Positions 1-6,708 of a stretch of 6,780 nucleotides of DNA are shown one piece after another. The translations under genes and the position numbers were made by a program. How positions within the stretch are numbered: the first letter of the stretch is position 1; each line of letters starts with the position of its first letter. The notes under the pieces are model-generated. The model ran no database searches. It saw nothing but the letters and a program-made list of their open reading frames with translations, and had not been told where the DNA came from. Source of the stretch: an uncultured Porphyromonas sp. (GTDB taxonomy: Bacteria; Bacteroidota; Bacteroidia; Bacteroidales; Porphyromonadaceae); assembly GCF_947254915.1 (NCBI RefSeq), contig NZ_CAMYEZ010000118.1, forward strand, positions 1-6,780. The letters run 5' to 3'.

Positions 1-35
1 TTTTCATAGTATACTTCTGATTGTATTGTGAACTT

Positions 36-779
36 TTATAGTGTTGCGCCTTGCTGACGGACAACTTCGTAGAGCATGATGCCGGTGGCGACCGATACGT
101 TGAGCGAGGAGATCTGTCCCAGCTGAGGTATGGAGACGCGGTCGGTGAGCTGCTTGAGGACGCCCGTGGAGATGCCTTTTTGCTCCGAGCCCATGACGAT
201 GCCGAGGGGTGGCGTCATCGGGAGGGAGGTATAGTTTGTCGTGGCATCCACATCGGCTCCGACGAGCTGCAGCCCGCTATCGCGTAGGAAGCGACAAGCG
301 GTCACGAGGTCACGCTCACGGCAAACGGGGATGCGCATGAGTGCTCCAGCGGAAGCATTGACCGCATCGGCCGTGACGGAGACGCTGTCGCGCTCGGGGA
401 TGACGATAGCGTGGACGCCAGCGCATTCGCAGGTACGAGCGATGGCGCCGAAGTTGCGCACGTCGGTGACTCCATCGAGCAGTACGATGAAAGGCATCTG
501 CCCCTCGTCATAAAGCATCGGTATGAGCGACTCTAGACGGGTGTAAGTGATCGGCGAGATGAGCGCCACGACCCCTTGGTGGGCACCTCGTGTGAAGCGG
601 TTGAGACGCTCGGCGGGGACCTCCATGACGGGGATGCCCTGGGCACGTGCGGTGCGTTTGATCTCTAGGAGTTCGCCTGTGGCGGCTCCTTTTTTCATAT
701 AGATCTTGTCTATGTCGCTATGGGAGGCGAGGCTCTCAGTGAGAGCGTGGATGCCGTAGATGAGTTTTTGCTTAATCAT
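36..779 (-). CDS. rlmB: 23S rRNA (guanosine-2'-O-)-methyltransferase RlmB, SpoU/TrmH family
   Basis: This is a SPOUT-fold RNA 2'-O-methyltransferase. By family it most likely methylates G2251 (E. coli numbering) of 23S rRNA using S-adenosylmethionine. From the ATG at 779 it has 247 residues, the usual RlmB length. The N-terminal substrate-binding domain starts with IYGIHALTESL (7-17) and includes GAHQGVVALI (65-74). SPOUT motif 1 is LDGVTDVRNFGAIARTCECAG (101-121, N109 and R115), motif 2 is LGIVMGSEQKGIS (192-204, E199), and motif 3 is VSIPQLGQISSLNVSVATGIMLYE (215-238, S225 and N227), which forms part of the trefoil-knot cofactor pocket. A longer reading begins at 836, but its extra 19 residues lie inside recN and do not resemble RlmB. 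The start ATG overlaps the recN end by 8 nt (ATGATTAA), suggesting translational coupling. No Shine-Dalgarno site is evident. The target could be another 2'-O position, since paralogues such as TrmH share these motifs. Confidence 0.9.
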   Translation of the reverse strand: MIKQKLIYGIHALTESLASHSDIDKIYMKKGAATGELLEIKRTARAQGIPVMEVPAERLNRFTRGAHQGVVALISPITYTRLESLIPMLYDEGQMPFIVLLDGVTDVRNFGAIARTCECAGVHAIVIPERDSVSVTADAVNASAGALMRIPVCRERDLVTACRFLRDSGLQLVGADVDATTNYTSLPMTPPLGIVMGSEQKGISTGVLKQLTDRVSIPQLGQISSLNVSVATGIMLYEVVRQQGATL

Positions 780-2454
780 GAGCTGTGAGTAATGTGTGTG
801 CGGCAGCGATGGCCTCGGGTGTGATCTGGTCGCCACTCTGGAGGCGCGCTATCTCGCTGATGCGCTCTTCGGGGGTGAGGAGGCGGAGGTGCGAGTGGGT
901 CTCGCCGTTGGTCTCCTCTTTATAAATGAGTATATGCTGGGTGGCTGCCGAGGCGATCTGCGGGAGGTGGGTGATGACGAAGATCTGCTGGCGCTCGCCC
1001 ATCGTGTGGAGCATGTCGCCTATGCGGGAGGCGGCGATGCCGGAGGTGCCGGTGTCGATCTCGTCAAAAACGATGGCGGGCGAGCTGGCTAGCTCGGCGG
1101 AGCTTGTGGTGGCTTGACTGCGCAGCGCTTTGAGCGCTAGCATCAGTCGGGCTATCTCACCGCCCGAAGCGATGTCGGTGACGGGTCGGAGTGGCTGATC
1201 GCTGTTGGCTGAGAGGAGGAAGTCAACCTGATCCATACCTCGCTCGGTCGGCTTGTCGAGGAGCTGCAGGGCTATGTCAAAGCGTGCGTGCGGCATCTCC
1301 AGCTGGCAGAGCGTCTCGGTGACGCTTCGTGCGATGGCCTTAGCAGCTTTGGCGCGTGCCTCGTGAAGTTGCTTGCCTAGGGTGAGCACTTCGGTGCGCT
1401 GCTGGAGGACTTCGGTGCGTAGTGTAGCTAACTCTTGCTCGTACTGAGCGGTGTGAGCGAGCTTAGCACCAAGCTCTTGGCTGTACTCGATGAGTTCTTC
1501 GGTGGATAAGAGGTTATGCTTTTTGAGTAAAGCATTGACCCCGCCTAGGATGGTGTTGATTTCCTCTAGGCGTGAGGGATTGTAAGCGACCTCGCCCTGC
1601 AGACGGCTTAGGTCGCTCTCGATGTCGTCTAGCTCGATGACGAGGCTCCGCATGCGCTCGGTATAGTTGCTGAGCTCGGGAAGGTAAGCGGCGGTCTGCT
1701 CCATCTGCTCCTGCGCCGTGGTGAGCTGATCAACGATACTGTGAGGCCTGTTTAGGAGCGCAAGGATACTCTGCAAACCTTCCTGTATCTCCTGCGTGTG
1801 GGTGAGTCGCTCGGCCTCGTCGGTGAGGTCGGTGAGCGAGTGCTGCTCGAGCTTGAGCGCTGAGATCTCTTCGTAGGCTCGGCTGTTGATCTCGTACTCC
1901 GCCTCGGCTTGCTGCGCCTCTGTGCGAAGCTTCTTAAGTCGTATGGCGTTGTCGTGGTAGCGCTGGTAGGATCGGTGGTAAGCCTCGACGAGATCGGCCT
2001 CGGCGCCTAGCTGCGAGTCGATAAGTGCGATCTGATAAGCGCCCTCACGGAGCAAAAGGTTGCGATGCTGCGAGTGAACGTCTAGCAGGAGTGCGCCTAG
2101 CTCTTCCAGCTGAGCGAGGGTTACGGGGGTATCATTGACGAAGATGCGACTACGTCCCGTCTGTCGTATCTCACGTCGTACGAGACAGCTCTCCTCGGCC
2201 TCTAGCTCCTGCGCTTGCATCCATTCGAGGACCTGAGGGCTGAGCTGAGTGAACTCGCCTTCGATGACGGCTTTCGCACAACCCTGACGAATGGTCGACA
2301 TGTCGGCACGACCTCCCGCTAGCAGCTGCAGGGCTGAGACGAAGATACTCTTGCCCGCTCCCGTTTCGCCAGTGACCGCTATGAGTCCCGTGGGGAAGGT
2401 GCAGGTGAGCTCCTTGATGAGTATGTAGTCCCGTATGTATAAGCTGTGCAGCAT
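772..2454 (-). CDS. recN: DNA repair protein RecN, SMC-like ATPase
   Basis: RecN is a cytoplasmic SMC-family ATPase that acts early in recombinational repair of double-strand breaks, holding DNA ends or sister strands together. The 560-residue length is normal. The N-terminal ATPase half has Walker A GETGAGKS (29-36) and a Q-loop in LLLDVHSQH (122-130, Q129). Two coiled-coil arms, rich in Glu, Gln and Leu, cover about 150-380. The C-terminal half has the ABC signature ASGGEIARLMLALK (429-442), Walker B IVFDEIDTGTSG (461-472) and the H-loop ITHLPQIAS (494-502). Every catalytic motif is present, so the protein should be active. The ATG lies 8 nt after the stop of the DUF4835/PorD gene. The stop TAA (774-772) overlaps the start of the methyltransferase gene. 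In many bacteria recN is SOS-controlled; no separate promoter was seen here, so it is probably expressed with the cluster. Confidence 0.97.
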   Translation of the reverse strand: MLHSLYIRDYILIKELTCTFPTGLIAVTGETGAGKSIFVSALQLLAGGRADMSTIRQGCAKAVIEGEFTQLSPQVLEWMQAQELEAEESCLVRREIRQTGRSRIFVNDTPVTLAQLEELGALLLDVHSQHRNLLLREGAYQIALIDSQLGAEADLVEAYHRSYQRYHDNAIRLKKLRTEAQQAEAEYEINSRAYEEISALKLEQHSLTDLTDEAERLTHTQEIQEGLQSILALLNRPHSIVDQLTTAQEQMEQTAAYLPELSNYTERMRSLVIELDDIESDLSRLQGEVAYNPSRLEEINTILGGVNALLKKHNLLSTEELIEYSQELGAKLAHTAQYEQELATLRTEVLQQRTEVLTLGKQLHEARAKAAKAIARSVTETLCQLEMPHARFDIALQLLDKPTERGMDQVDFLLSANSDQPLRPVTDIASGGEIARLMLALKALRSQATTSSAELASSPAIVFDEIDTGTSGIAASRIGDMLHTMGERQQIFVITHLPQIASAATQHILIYKEETNGETHSHLRLLTPEERISEIARLQSGDQITPEAIAAAHTLLTAHD

Positions 2455-2462
2455 GTGGCGGA

Positions 2463-3383
2463 TTACTTCTTTAAGGCTGAGAGCTTGCTCCCTTCTGTCG
2501 GGAAGATCTTGGAGAGTGTCTTGTAAGCTGCCGTACGGCTCTCCTGCGAAGCGCCTTCTACCAGAAGAGGTAGCTCGTCTAGCTTGGTCTGTGCGAAGAT
2601 CTGTAGGAGCGGTGACAGACTATTCGCCTGCCATGTCTCCTCGAGGAGGGAGAGTTGGTCAAGTATGTTGGTATACCCACGCCGTAAGTTGCTCGTGAGG
2701 AGGTCTAGTCCCTGGCGGTGGTACTGATACCAGTAGTTTCGCCACGATTGGTGCGCTGGATCGTTGTAAGCTTGGCTGATAGCGTAGCGGTTGTTGTCGC
2801 TAGCGTAAGCTTTCCAGCCCGACCAGTCCATCATCTGCTGAGCTGTCGCCACTAGTTGCTGCATCTGTCGTGCGGCGTAGTCGCCTCCTAGGGGCGCAAA
2901 GGAGTCAAAGTCCAAGGCTAAGATGAGATAAGCGTAGAAAGCGACCGTCGCCACAAGGTTATTGTCAATCTGTGTCGGCGAATAGACCAGCTGCTGGTAG
3001 GGAGCGTACTGAAAGTTGAGCTCACGGTCCAGATGTACCACCAGAGGAGTCGTATAGGAGGCACCGTAGACGGGACGCTGTGCGGAGATGCTCAGCTCGG
3101 CCGTGTAGAGACCGTCATCAGAAGCGGTCAAAAGGTTCAGCCCCCAGGCGCATTCGATGCGCTCTACGGGTGAAAAGGTGGCGTTCGTCCAGCGCGTTTG
3201 GTTGATCATGTCGGTCAATTGCTGGGTTAAGTCGGACACGATCGCCTGATCAGCGGAGGAGCCGAGGCGATCTGCATTGACCGTGACGCGAGCATTCAGC
3301 TCTTGCGCCAGACTTTGCTGAGGAAGCCACAGAAGTATTGCCACAAGGGCGAGGAGTAGACGCTTCATCTGGTGGAAGTTCAT
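2463..3383 (-). CDS. porD: Secreted DUF4835-family protein, PorD-like (type IX secretion system associated)
   Basis: The 306-residue protein begins with a Sec signal peptide: basic KR at 7-8, a hydrophobic core (9-20) and a likely signal peptidase I site after SLA (24-26), leaving a mature N-terminus QELNARVTVN. No lipobox cysteine is present, so it is probably periplasmic or envelope-exposed rather than a lipoprotein. Family-typical stretches include RWTNATF (64-70), RPVYGASYTTP (103-113), NFQYAPY (123-129), a conserved segment NLVATVAFYAYLILALDFDSF (142-162) and SGWKAYASDNNRY (188-200). These resemble DUF4835 proteins of Bacteroidota, which databases name PorD, a factor connected with the type IX secretion system. 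That function is recalled family knowledge and is not shown here. The start is ambiguous: ATG at 3383 (4 nt after coaBC) or ATG at 3368 (MKRLL); neither has a clear ribosome binding site and both keep the signal peptide. The recN start follows after 8 nt. Confidence 0.78.
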   Translation of the reverse strand: MNFHQMKRLLLALVAILLWLPQQSLAQELNARVTVNADRLGSSADQAIVSDLTQQLTDMINQTRWTNATFSPVERIECAWGLNLLTASDDGLYTAELSISAQRPVYGASYTTPLVVHLDRELNFQYAPYQQLVYSPTQIDNNLVATVAFYAYLILALDFDSFAPLGGDYAARQMQQLVATAQQMMDWSGWKAYASDNNRYAISQAYNDPAHQSWRNYWYQYHRQGLDLLTSNLRRGYTNILDQLSLLEETWQANSLSPLLQIFAQTKLDELPLLVEGASQESRTAAYKTLSKIFPTEGSKLSALKK

Positions 3384-3387
3384 AAGA

Positions 3388-4617
3388 CTAAACGAGCTGC
3401 GTGCGATGCTTTAAGACGAAGTCCACGATCTGCTTCGCCACAACCGCCTTACTCTCCAGAGGTAAGTCGCAACGAGCGCCCGCTTTGTCCAGGATTAGCA
3501 CCTTATTCGTCGAGACTCCAAAGCCGGCTCCCGCATCGCTCGTCGAGTTAAGCACGATTGCGTTGAGATGCTTGCTACGAAGTTTGCCTTCGGCTGCCGA
3601 AGTGTCCACAGAAGTCTCTAGAGCGAAGCCAACTAAGTACTGTCCCGCACGACGCTTCGCCCCAAGGGTCGCTGCGATGTCGGGATTTTGCGTCAGCGTG
3701 AGCTGCATCTGCTCACCGCCACGACGCTCCTTCTTGATCTTTCCCTGGACACGTTCCTCGGGTCGGTAGTCAGCCACCGCTGCTGCAAAGACCGCTACCG
3801 AGCTACGCCCGAAGGTCTCCTCAGCCGCCGCCAGCATCTCCTCGGCAGTCATCACGGAGTGTACGACAATGTGCGAGTTGGTCGGCCGTAGATGCGTTGG
3901 TCCCAAGACCAAATGCACCTCAGCGCCCTGCTGCGCAAAAGCTTCCGCCAATGAGATGCCCATCAGTCCCGACGAATGGTTGCCAATGAAGCGTACATCG
4001 TCGATCGGCTCGTAAGTAGGCCCCGCCGTAATGGTGACACACTCCCCCGCTAAGGGTAGCTTCGCCTTTGTGTCCGAGAGCATCGCGACCGCCTGCTCTA
4101 AGATCTCCTCCGGCTCCTGCATACGTCCACGACCCGTCAGACCACTCGCGAGAAAGCCCTCAGCGGGCAACGCTTGCGCCACACCGTCTTGCGCCAGTAT
4201 CTCCAGATTGCGGGCAGTCGTCGGGTGAGACCACATATCTAGATCCATCGCTGGCGCAATCAGCACCGGCGCACGCATCGCTAGGTAAGTGGTCACGAGG
4301 ATATTGTCGGCAATGCCGTGAGCCATCTTGCCGATCGTGCTAGCCGTAGCCGGCGCTATGATCATCAGATCAGCCCACGTGCCCAGCGTCACGTGACTAT
4401 GCCACGAGCCGTCCCGGCGATCGAAGAAGTCTGAGACCACCGCATGCTGTGAGAGCGTGGCGAGCGTCAGTGGCGTGATGAACTCCTTAGCCGCAGGCGT
4501 CATAACCACCTGCACCTCGGCACCCTCCTTGACCAGCAGGCGTACGAGCGAGGCGCTCTTGTAGGCGGCTATCCCGCCCGTGATCCCTACGACTATATGC
4601 TTATTCTGTAAGCGCAT
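3388..4617 (-). CDS. coaBC: Bifunctional phosphopantothenoylcysteine decarboxylase / phosphopantothenate-cysteine ligase
   Basis: This enzyme performs two steps of coenzyme A synthesis: CoaB joins 4'-phosphopantothenate to cysteine using CTP, and CoaC decarboxylates the product using FMN. The 409 residues match the usual length. The N-terminal CoaC flavoprotein half (about 1-180) has GITGGIAAYKS (11-21, FMN binding), SHVTLG with catalytic H75, APATASTIGKMAHG (88-101), APAMDLDMW (121-129) and FLASGLTGRGRM (155-166). The C-terminal CoaB half (about 190-409) has TAGPTYEPIDDVRFIGNHSSG (197-217), AAAVADYRP (278-286), KIKK (293-296) and NPDI (311-314). Two active-site positions differ from E. coli: D125 replaces Asn and S158 replaces Cys. 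The CoaB motif reads SSGLMG instead of the commoner SSGKMG. The frame is intact and the family call is secure. A weak GAGAGA (4628-4623) lies 5 nt before the ATG. The stop is 4 nt before the next gene. Confidence 0.96.
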   Translation of the reverse strand: MRLQNKHIVVGITGGIAAYKSASLVRLLVKEGAEVQVVMTPAAKEFITPLTLATLSQHAVVSDFFDRRDGSWHSHVTLGTWADLMIIAPATASTIGKMAHGIADNILVTTYLAMRAPVLIAPAMDLDMWSHPTTARNLEILAQDGVAQALPAEGFLASGLTGRGRMQEPEEILEQAVAMLSDTKAKLPLAGECVTITAGPTYEPIDDVRFIGNHSSGLMGISLAEAFAQQGAEVHLVLGPTHLRPTNSHIVVHSVMTAEEMLAAAEETFGRSSVAVFAAAVADYRPEERVQGKIKKERRGGEQMQLTLTQNPDIAATLGAKRRAGQYLVGFALETSVDTSAAEGKLRSKHLNAIVLNSTSDAGAGFGVSTNKVLILDKAGARCDLPLESKAVVAKQIVDFVLKHRTQLV

Positions 4618-4648
4618 GGCTATCTCTCGTGTGGCGTGAGGGCTCGTT

Positions 4649-5416
4649 CTAAGGCTTCATCCGCTCCTTGATCAGGAGGAACTGACGCTTCGTGTCTCGT
4701 GAGAAGTCCGCTTGCAGTAGCCAACTGAGGTAGCCTGGCTCTTGGCCAAAGACCTCCTCGACGGAGCGCCCCTTGTGCTTGCCAAAGTTAAAGACTGGCA
4801 CGTCGTTGTCGTCTAGGACAATGCGTCCCGCAAGGTCTACATTGCGATGATAAGTAGTCAGGTCAGACAGCTCCTTGACGCTGTGTGGGAGCTCATCGCC
4901 ATACTTATCCAGCTGCGCCATCAGTACATCGAGCGTAGCGATCGTGTCCGCCTCTGCACCGTGCGCTCCGATATGCTCACGATGACAGTAGAAGCGTACA
5001 GCCCCCTCAAGGGTACGTGGCTCCATCTTGTGAAAGATCGTCTGCACGTCAATGTGCTGCATAGCGAGCAGATCCACCTCTACGCCAGCACGGAGAAACT
5101 CCTCTCCGAGCATCGGTAGGTCAAAGCGCTGCGAGTTGTAGCCCGCTAGGTCGCACCCGTCGATCAGCTCCGCCAAGCTCTTGGCACAAGCTCTAAAGGG
5201 AGGGCAGTCACGCACATCTTCGTCCGTGATACCATGTATCGCCGTGCTCTCGGCTGGGATAGGCATCTCAGGGTTGAAGCGTCGCGTCCGTACGATCCGC
5301 TCGCCATCGGGCATCAGCTTTAGGATGGTCAACTCAATGATGCGGTCATTCGTAATATCCAGTCCCGTAGCTTCTATGTCAAAGAAAACTAGCGGACGTT
5401 CCAGCTGTAACTTCAT
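4649..5416 (-). CDS. DEDDh 3'-5' exonuclease, DnaQ-like with ExoX-type C-terminal domain
   Basis: The 255-residue protein carries all catalytic parts of a DEDDh (RNase T/DnaQ) exonuclease. Exo I is FFDIEATG (11-18, metal ligands D13 and E15), Exo II is GYNSQRFDLPML (92-103, D99), and Exo III is AHGAEAD (151-157, H152 and D157). TAIHGIT (59-64) is also family-typical. A small C-terminal module (about 208-248, FNFGKHKG then YLSWLL) resembles the domain at the end of exodeoxyribonuclease X and some DnaQ homologues. The enzyme should remove nucleotides from 3' ends of DNA using two metal ions. Its place directly after the clamp gene hints at proofreading or repair, but the polymerase alpha gene is not here and a proofreading role is unproven. 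RNA as substrate cannot be excluded. The start is supported by an AAGGA 7 nt upstream. The stop lies 31 nt before the coaBC start. Confidence 0.87.
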   Translation of the reverse strand: MKLQLERPLVFFDIEATGLDITNDRIIELTILKLMPDGERIVRTRRFNPEMPIPAESTAIHGITDEDVRDCPPFRACAKSLAELIDGCDLAGYNSQRFDLPMLGEEFLRAGVEVDLLAMQHIDVQTIFHKMEPRTLEGAVRFYCHREHIGAHGAEADTIATLDVLMAQLDKYGDELPHSVKELSDLTTYHRNVDLAGRIVLDDNDVPVFNFGKHKGRSVEEVFGQEPGYLSWLLQADFSRDTKRQFLLIKERMKP

Positions 5417-5423
5417 AGCCTAA

Positions 5424-5428
5424 TCCTT
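5424..5428 (-). promoter_or_regulatory. Ribosome binding site of the exonuclease gene, overlapping the dnaN stop
   Basis: AAGGA on the minus strand sits 7 nt before the ATG at 5416-5414 and shares two A bases with the dnaN TAA stop (5429-5427). This supports the chosen start. It also suggests that ribosomes finishing dnaN are well placed to re-initiate on the exonuclease gene. Confidence 0.55.
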
Positions 5429-6635
5429 AAATACGTACAGGAGCCGTGATACCTCGCAGATCCGTCTGGTCAGCCACCTTAGTCGGCGTGATCATAATCG
5501 GCTGCGTAGCATTGGTAATGTGTAGTTGTAGGCTCTCAGCGTTGAATGCCTTGAGGAACTTGATGAAGGTATTCGTCTTAAAGGTGATCTGCATCCCCTC
5601 CATCTGCTCAGGATAGTCCACCGGTATACGCTCCTCGACGTCAACTCCAGGCGTATTAGCGCCCTGTGCGTAGAAGCCCCCCTTCATCACCATCGCATGC
5701 GCCTCAAAAGTGATACAGAGCAAGCTTGAGTCAGCGCCCAGCCCCACGATATTGCTCAGATAGTTGACACGAGTCGTAGCGCGCTGGAGGACTTGACCGT
5801 CTATCTCAATCATATAGGTCATCGCGTCGGGGAGGAGCCCGTTGTAATTGGGGAAGTCTAGCACACTCACCTGCGAGACCACATTGTAAGTGCCGAAGCG
5901 CACCTCCACCTGCTTATTATTGAAAATGACTAGCGCCTCCTCATTGGCAAAGTTTGGCAGGATAGACTGGAGGAAGCTAGAGACCTTGATCGGGAGTGTG
6001 AAGCTTGGATCCTTGAGTGAAGTTTGGATGCCCTCACCCTCCTTCTCAACAATCTTCGCATCGTAATCTATGTAGCGGACGAGCTGTACATTGTCCGTTG
6101 CGCAGAGCTCTAGACGATCAGCAAGCATAGCAAAGTGTACACCGTGTAGCTGTTCACGAGACGTGTCGGGATAAGCCGCAGGTAGTACGGCCGATATGCC
6201 TGAGAGGAGGCTAGAGCTATTCATACTCATCATCGCAGCCCCCTCACTATCCTCGGGAGACTCACGAGAGACATAGAGCTCGGCGTCTCCGATGGGTATG
6301 TCAAGGTATCCCGTTGAGTGGATCAAGTGGATAAATCTCGCCCCCTCCTCGGTCGTCTGCATCTCCAGTGTCAGCGGCTGTACGGGCAGCGACTTGATAT
6401 AGTCTAGTAGCGGAGTAGGAGCTATCAGGAAGTGCATATCGCCATCACACTCTAGCGGAGCGATCACACCAGTCGAGCGCATCATCGTATCCCCACCCGT
6501 CACGGAGATCCGCTCGGGAGTCACCTCAAAGAGGTAGTTAGCCAGCGCTGGCATAGAGACATTGCTCGCAGGGACAAGGCGTCCCACATTTTGCAAGAGC
6601 GTGGAGAGCTCGTTGCTATTGACGGTAAACTTCAT
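5427..6635 (-). CDS. dnaN: DNA polymerase III beta subunit (sliding clamp), divergent
   Basis: This encodes the ring-shaped processivity clamp that encircles DNA and tethers DNA polymerase III and other repair and replication enzymes. The protein has 402 residues, somewhat longer than the usual 365-375. The N-terminus (MKFTVNS) and the three-domain layout fit the family: domain 1 about 1-121, domain 2 about 135-265, domain 3 about 266-402. Recognisable marks are the L-CATDN segment (177-182), FPNYNGLLP (261-269) and the C-terminal PVRI (399-402), equivalent to the end of the E. coli clamp (MPMRL). A Glu/Ser/Met-rich linker (about 124-142) joins domains 1 and 2. The usual DGH-K/R-L motif of the peptide-binding cleft is replaced by DNVQL (181-185), and the usual LLMP before the C-terminus by ITAP. 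The start has an AGGA at 7 nt spacing and a good upstream promoter. It is first in the cluster, 10 nt before the exonuclease gene. Family identity is firm; the divergence is real in the sequence but its consequence is unknown. Confidence 0.93.
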   Translation of the reverse strand: MKFTVNSNELSTLLQNVGRLVPASNVSMPALANYLFEVTPERISVTGGDTMMRSTGVIAPLECDGDMHFLIAPTPLLDYIKSLPVQPLTLEMQTTEEGARFIHLIHSTGYLDIPIGDAELYVSRESPEDSEGAAMMSMNSSSLLSGISAVLPAAYPDTSREQLHGVHFAMLADRLELCATDNVQLVRYIDYDAKIVEKEGEGIQTSLKDPSFTLPIKVSSFLQSILPNFANEEALVIFNNKQVEVRFGTYNVVSQVSVLDFPNYNGLLPDAMTYMIEIDGQVLQRATTRVNYLSNIVGLGADSSLLCITFEAHAMVMKGGFYAQGANTPGVDVEERIPVDYPEQMEGMQITFKTNTFIKFLKAFNAESLQLHITNATQPIMITPTKVADQTDLRGITAPVRI

Positions 6636-6642
6636 ATATGAT

Positions 6643-6646
6643 TCCT
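6643..6646 (-). promoter_or_regulatory. Ribosome binding site of dnaN (AGGA)
   Basis: AGGA lies on the minus strand 7 nt before the ATG at 6635-6633, within an A/T-rich leader. A Shine-Dalgarno core at this spacing supports the chosen dnaN start. Many Bacteroidota genes lack such a site, so its presence is mildly informative. Confidence 0.55.
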
Positions 6647-6663
6647 ATCTACTGATTATACCA

Positions 6664-6694
6664 CAAAGATAATAAAAACTCTCTCCACGACAAA
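6664..6694 (-). promoter_or_regulatory. Bacteroidota-type promoter of dnaN and probably of the whole cluster
   Basis: On the minus strand TTTG (6694-6691) is followed after 19 nt by TATCTTTG (6671-6664). This is an exact match to the -33 TTTG / -7 TAnnTTTG pattern used by the primary sigma factor (RpoD/SigABfr type) of Bacteroidota. Transcription would start a few bases downstream, near 6655-6659, leaving a leader of roughly 20-25 nt before the dnaN ATG. No second well-formed copy of this pattern was found by eye further down the cluster, so it probably serves all six genes. The start site itself is inferred. Confidence 0.78.
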
Positions 6695-6708
6695 GGGGAA
6701 AGCTGGAG

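Larger units (their letters stand above)
36..6664 (-). other. Probable six-gene operon dnaN - exonuclease - coaBC - porD - recN - rlmB
   Basis: All six genes lie on one strand with junctions of +10, +31, +4, +8 and -8 nt. The only Bacteroidota-type promoter found by eye is upstream of dnaN. No hairpin followed by a T-run is visible between the genes or in the 35 bases after rlmB, so transcription may continue beyond the window. The operon is inferred from spacing and not directly shown. Confidence 0.7.

Noticed and set aside
1..7. Minus-strand ATGAAAA at the very left edge, 28 nt after the rlmB stop, a possible start of a seventh gene
   Set aside because: Only two codons are visible. The spacing would fit a further operon member, but nothing in the sequence can support a coding call.
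780..836. N-terminal extension of the methyltransferase frame by 19 codons
   Set aside because: It lies wholly within recN and lacks family similarity, while the ATG at 779 gives the normal RlmB N-terminus.
4783..4790. Minus-strand TAACTTTG matching the TAnnTTTG -7 box inside the exonuclease gene
   Set aside because: No TTTG lies about 19-21 nt upstream, and the bases encode the conserved FNFGK part of the C-terminal domain. Probably chance.
4649..5416. Possible clamp-binding pentapeptides in the exonuclease (QRFDL at 96-100, QFLLI at 245-249)
   Set aside because: The first is the Exo II motif with catalytic D99, and the second lies in a predicted helix of the ExoX-like tail. Neither is a good QLxLF match in an exposed loop.
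51..5423. Many open frames of 60-120 codons on the plus strand and in alternate minus frames
   Set aside because: All lie opposite or inside the six well-supported genes, have biased low-complexity translations (Ser, Arg or Ala-rich) and show no recognisable domain.
6655..6660. TATAAT on the minus strand, 20 nt before the dnaN ATG, a perfect E. coli-type -10 box
   Set aside because: There is no TTGACA-like -35 at the right distance, and the overlapping region has an exact Bacteroidota-type promoter just upstream. In this phylum the TATAAT is probably part of an A/T-rich start region.
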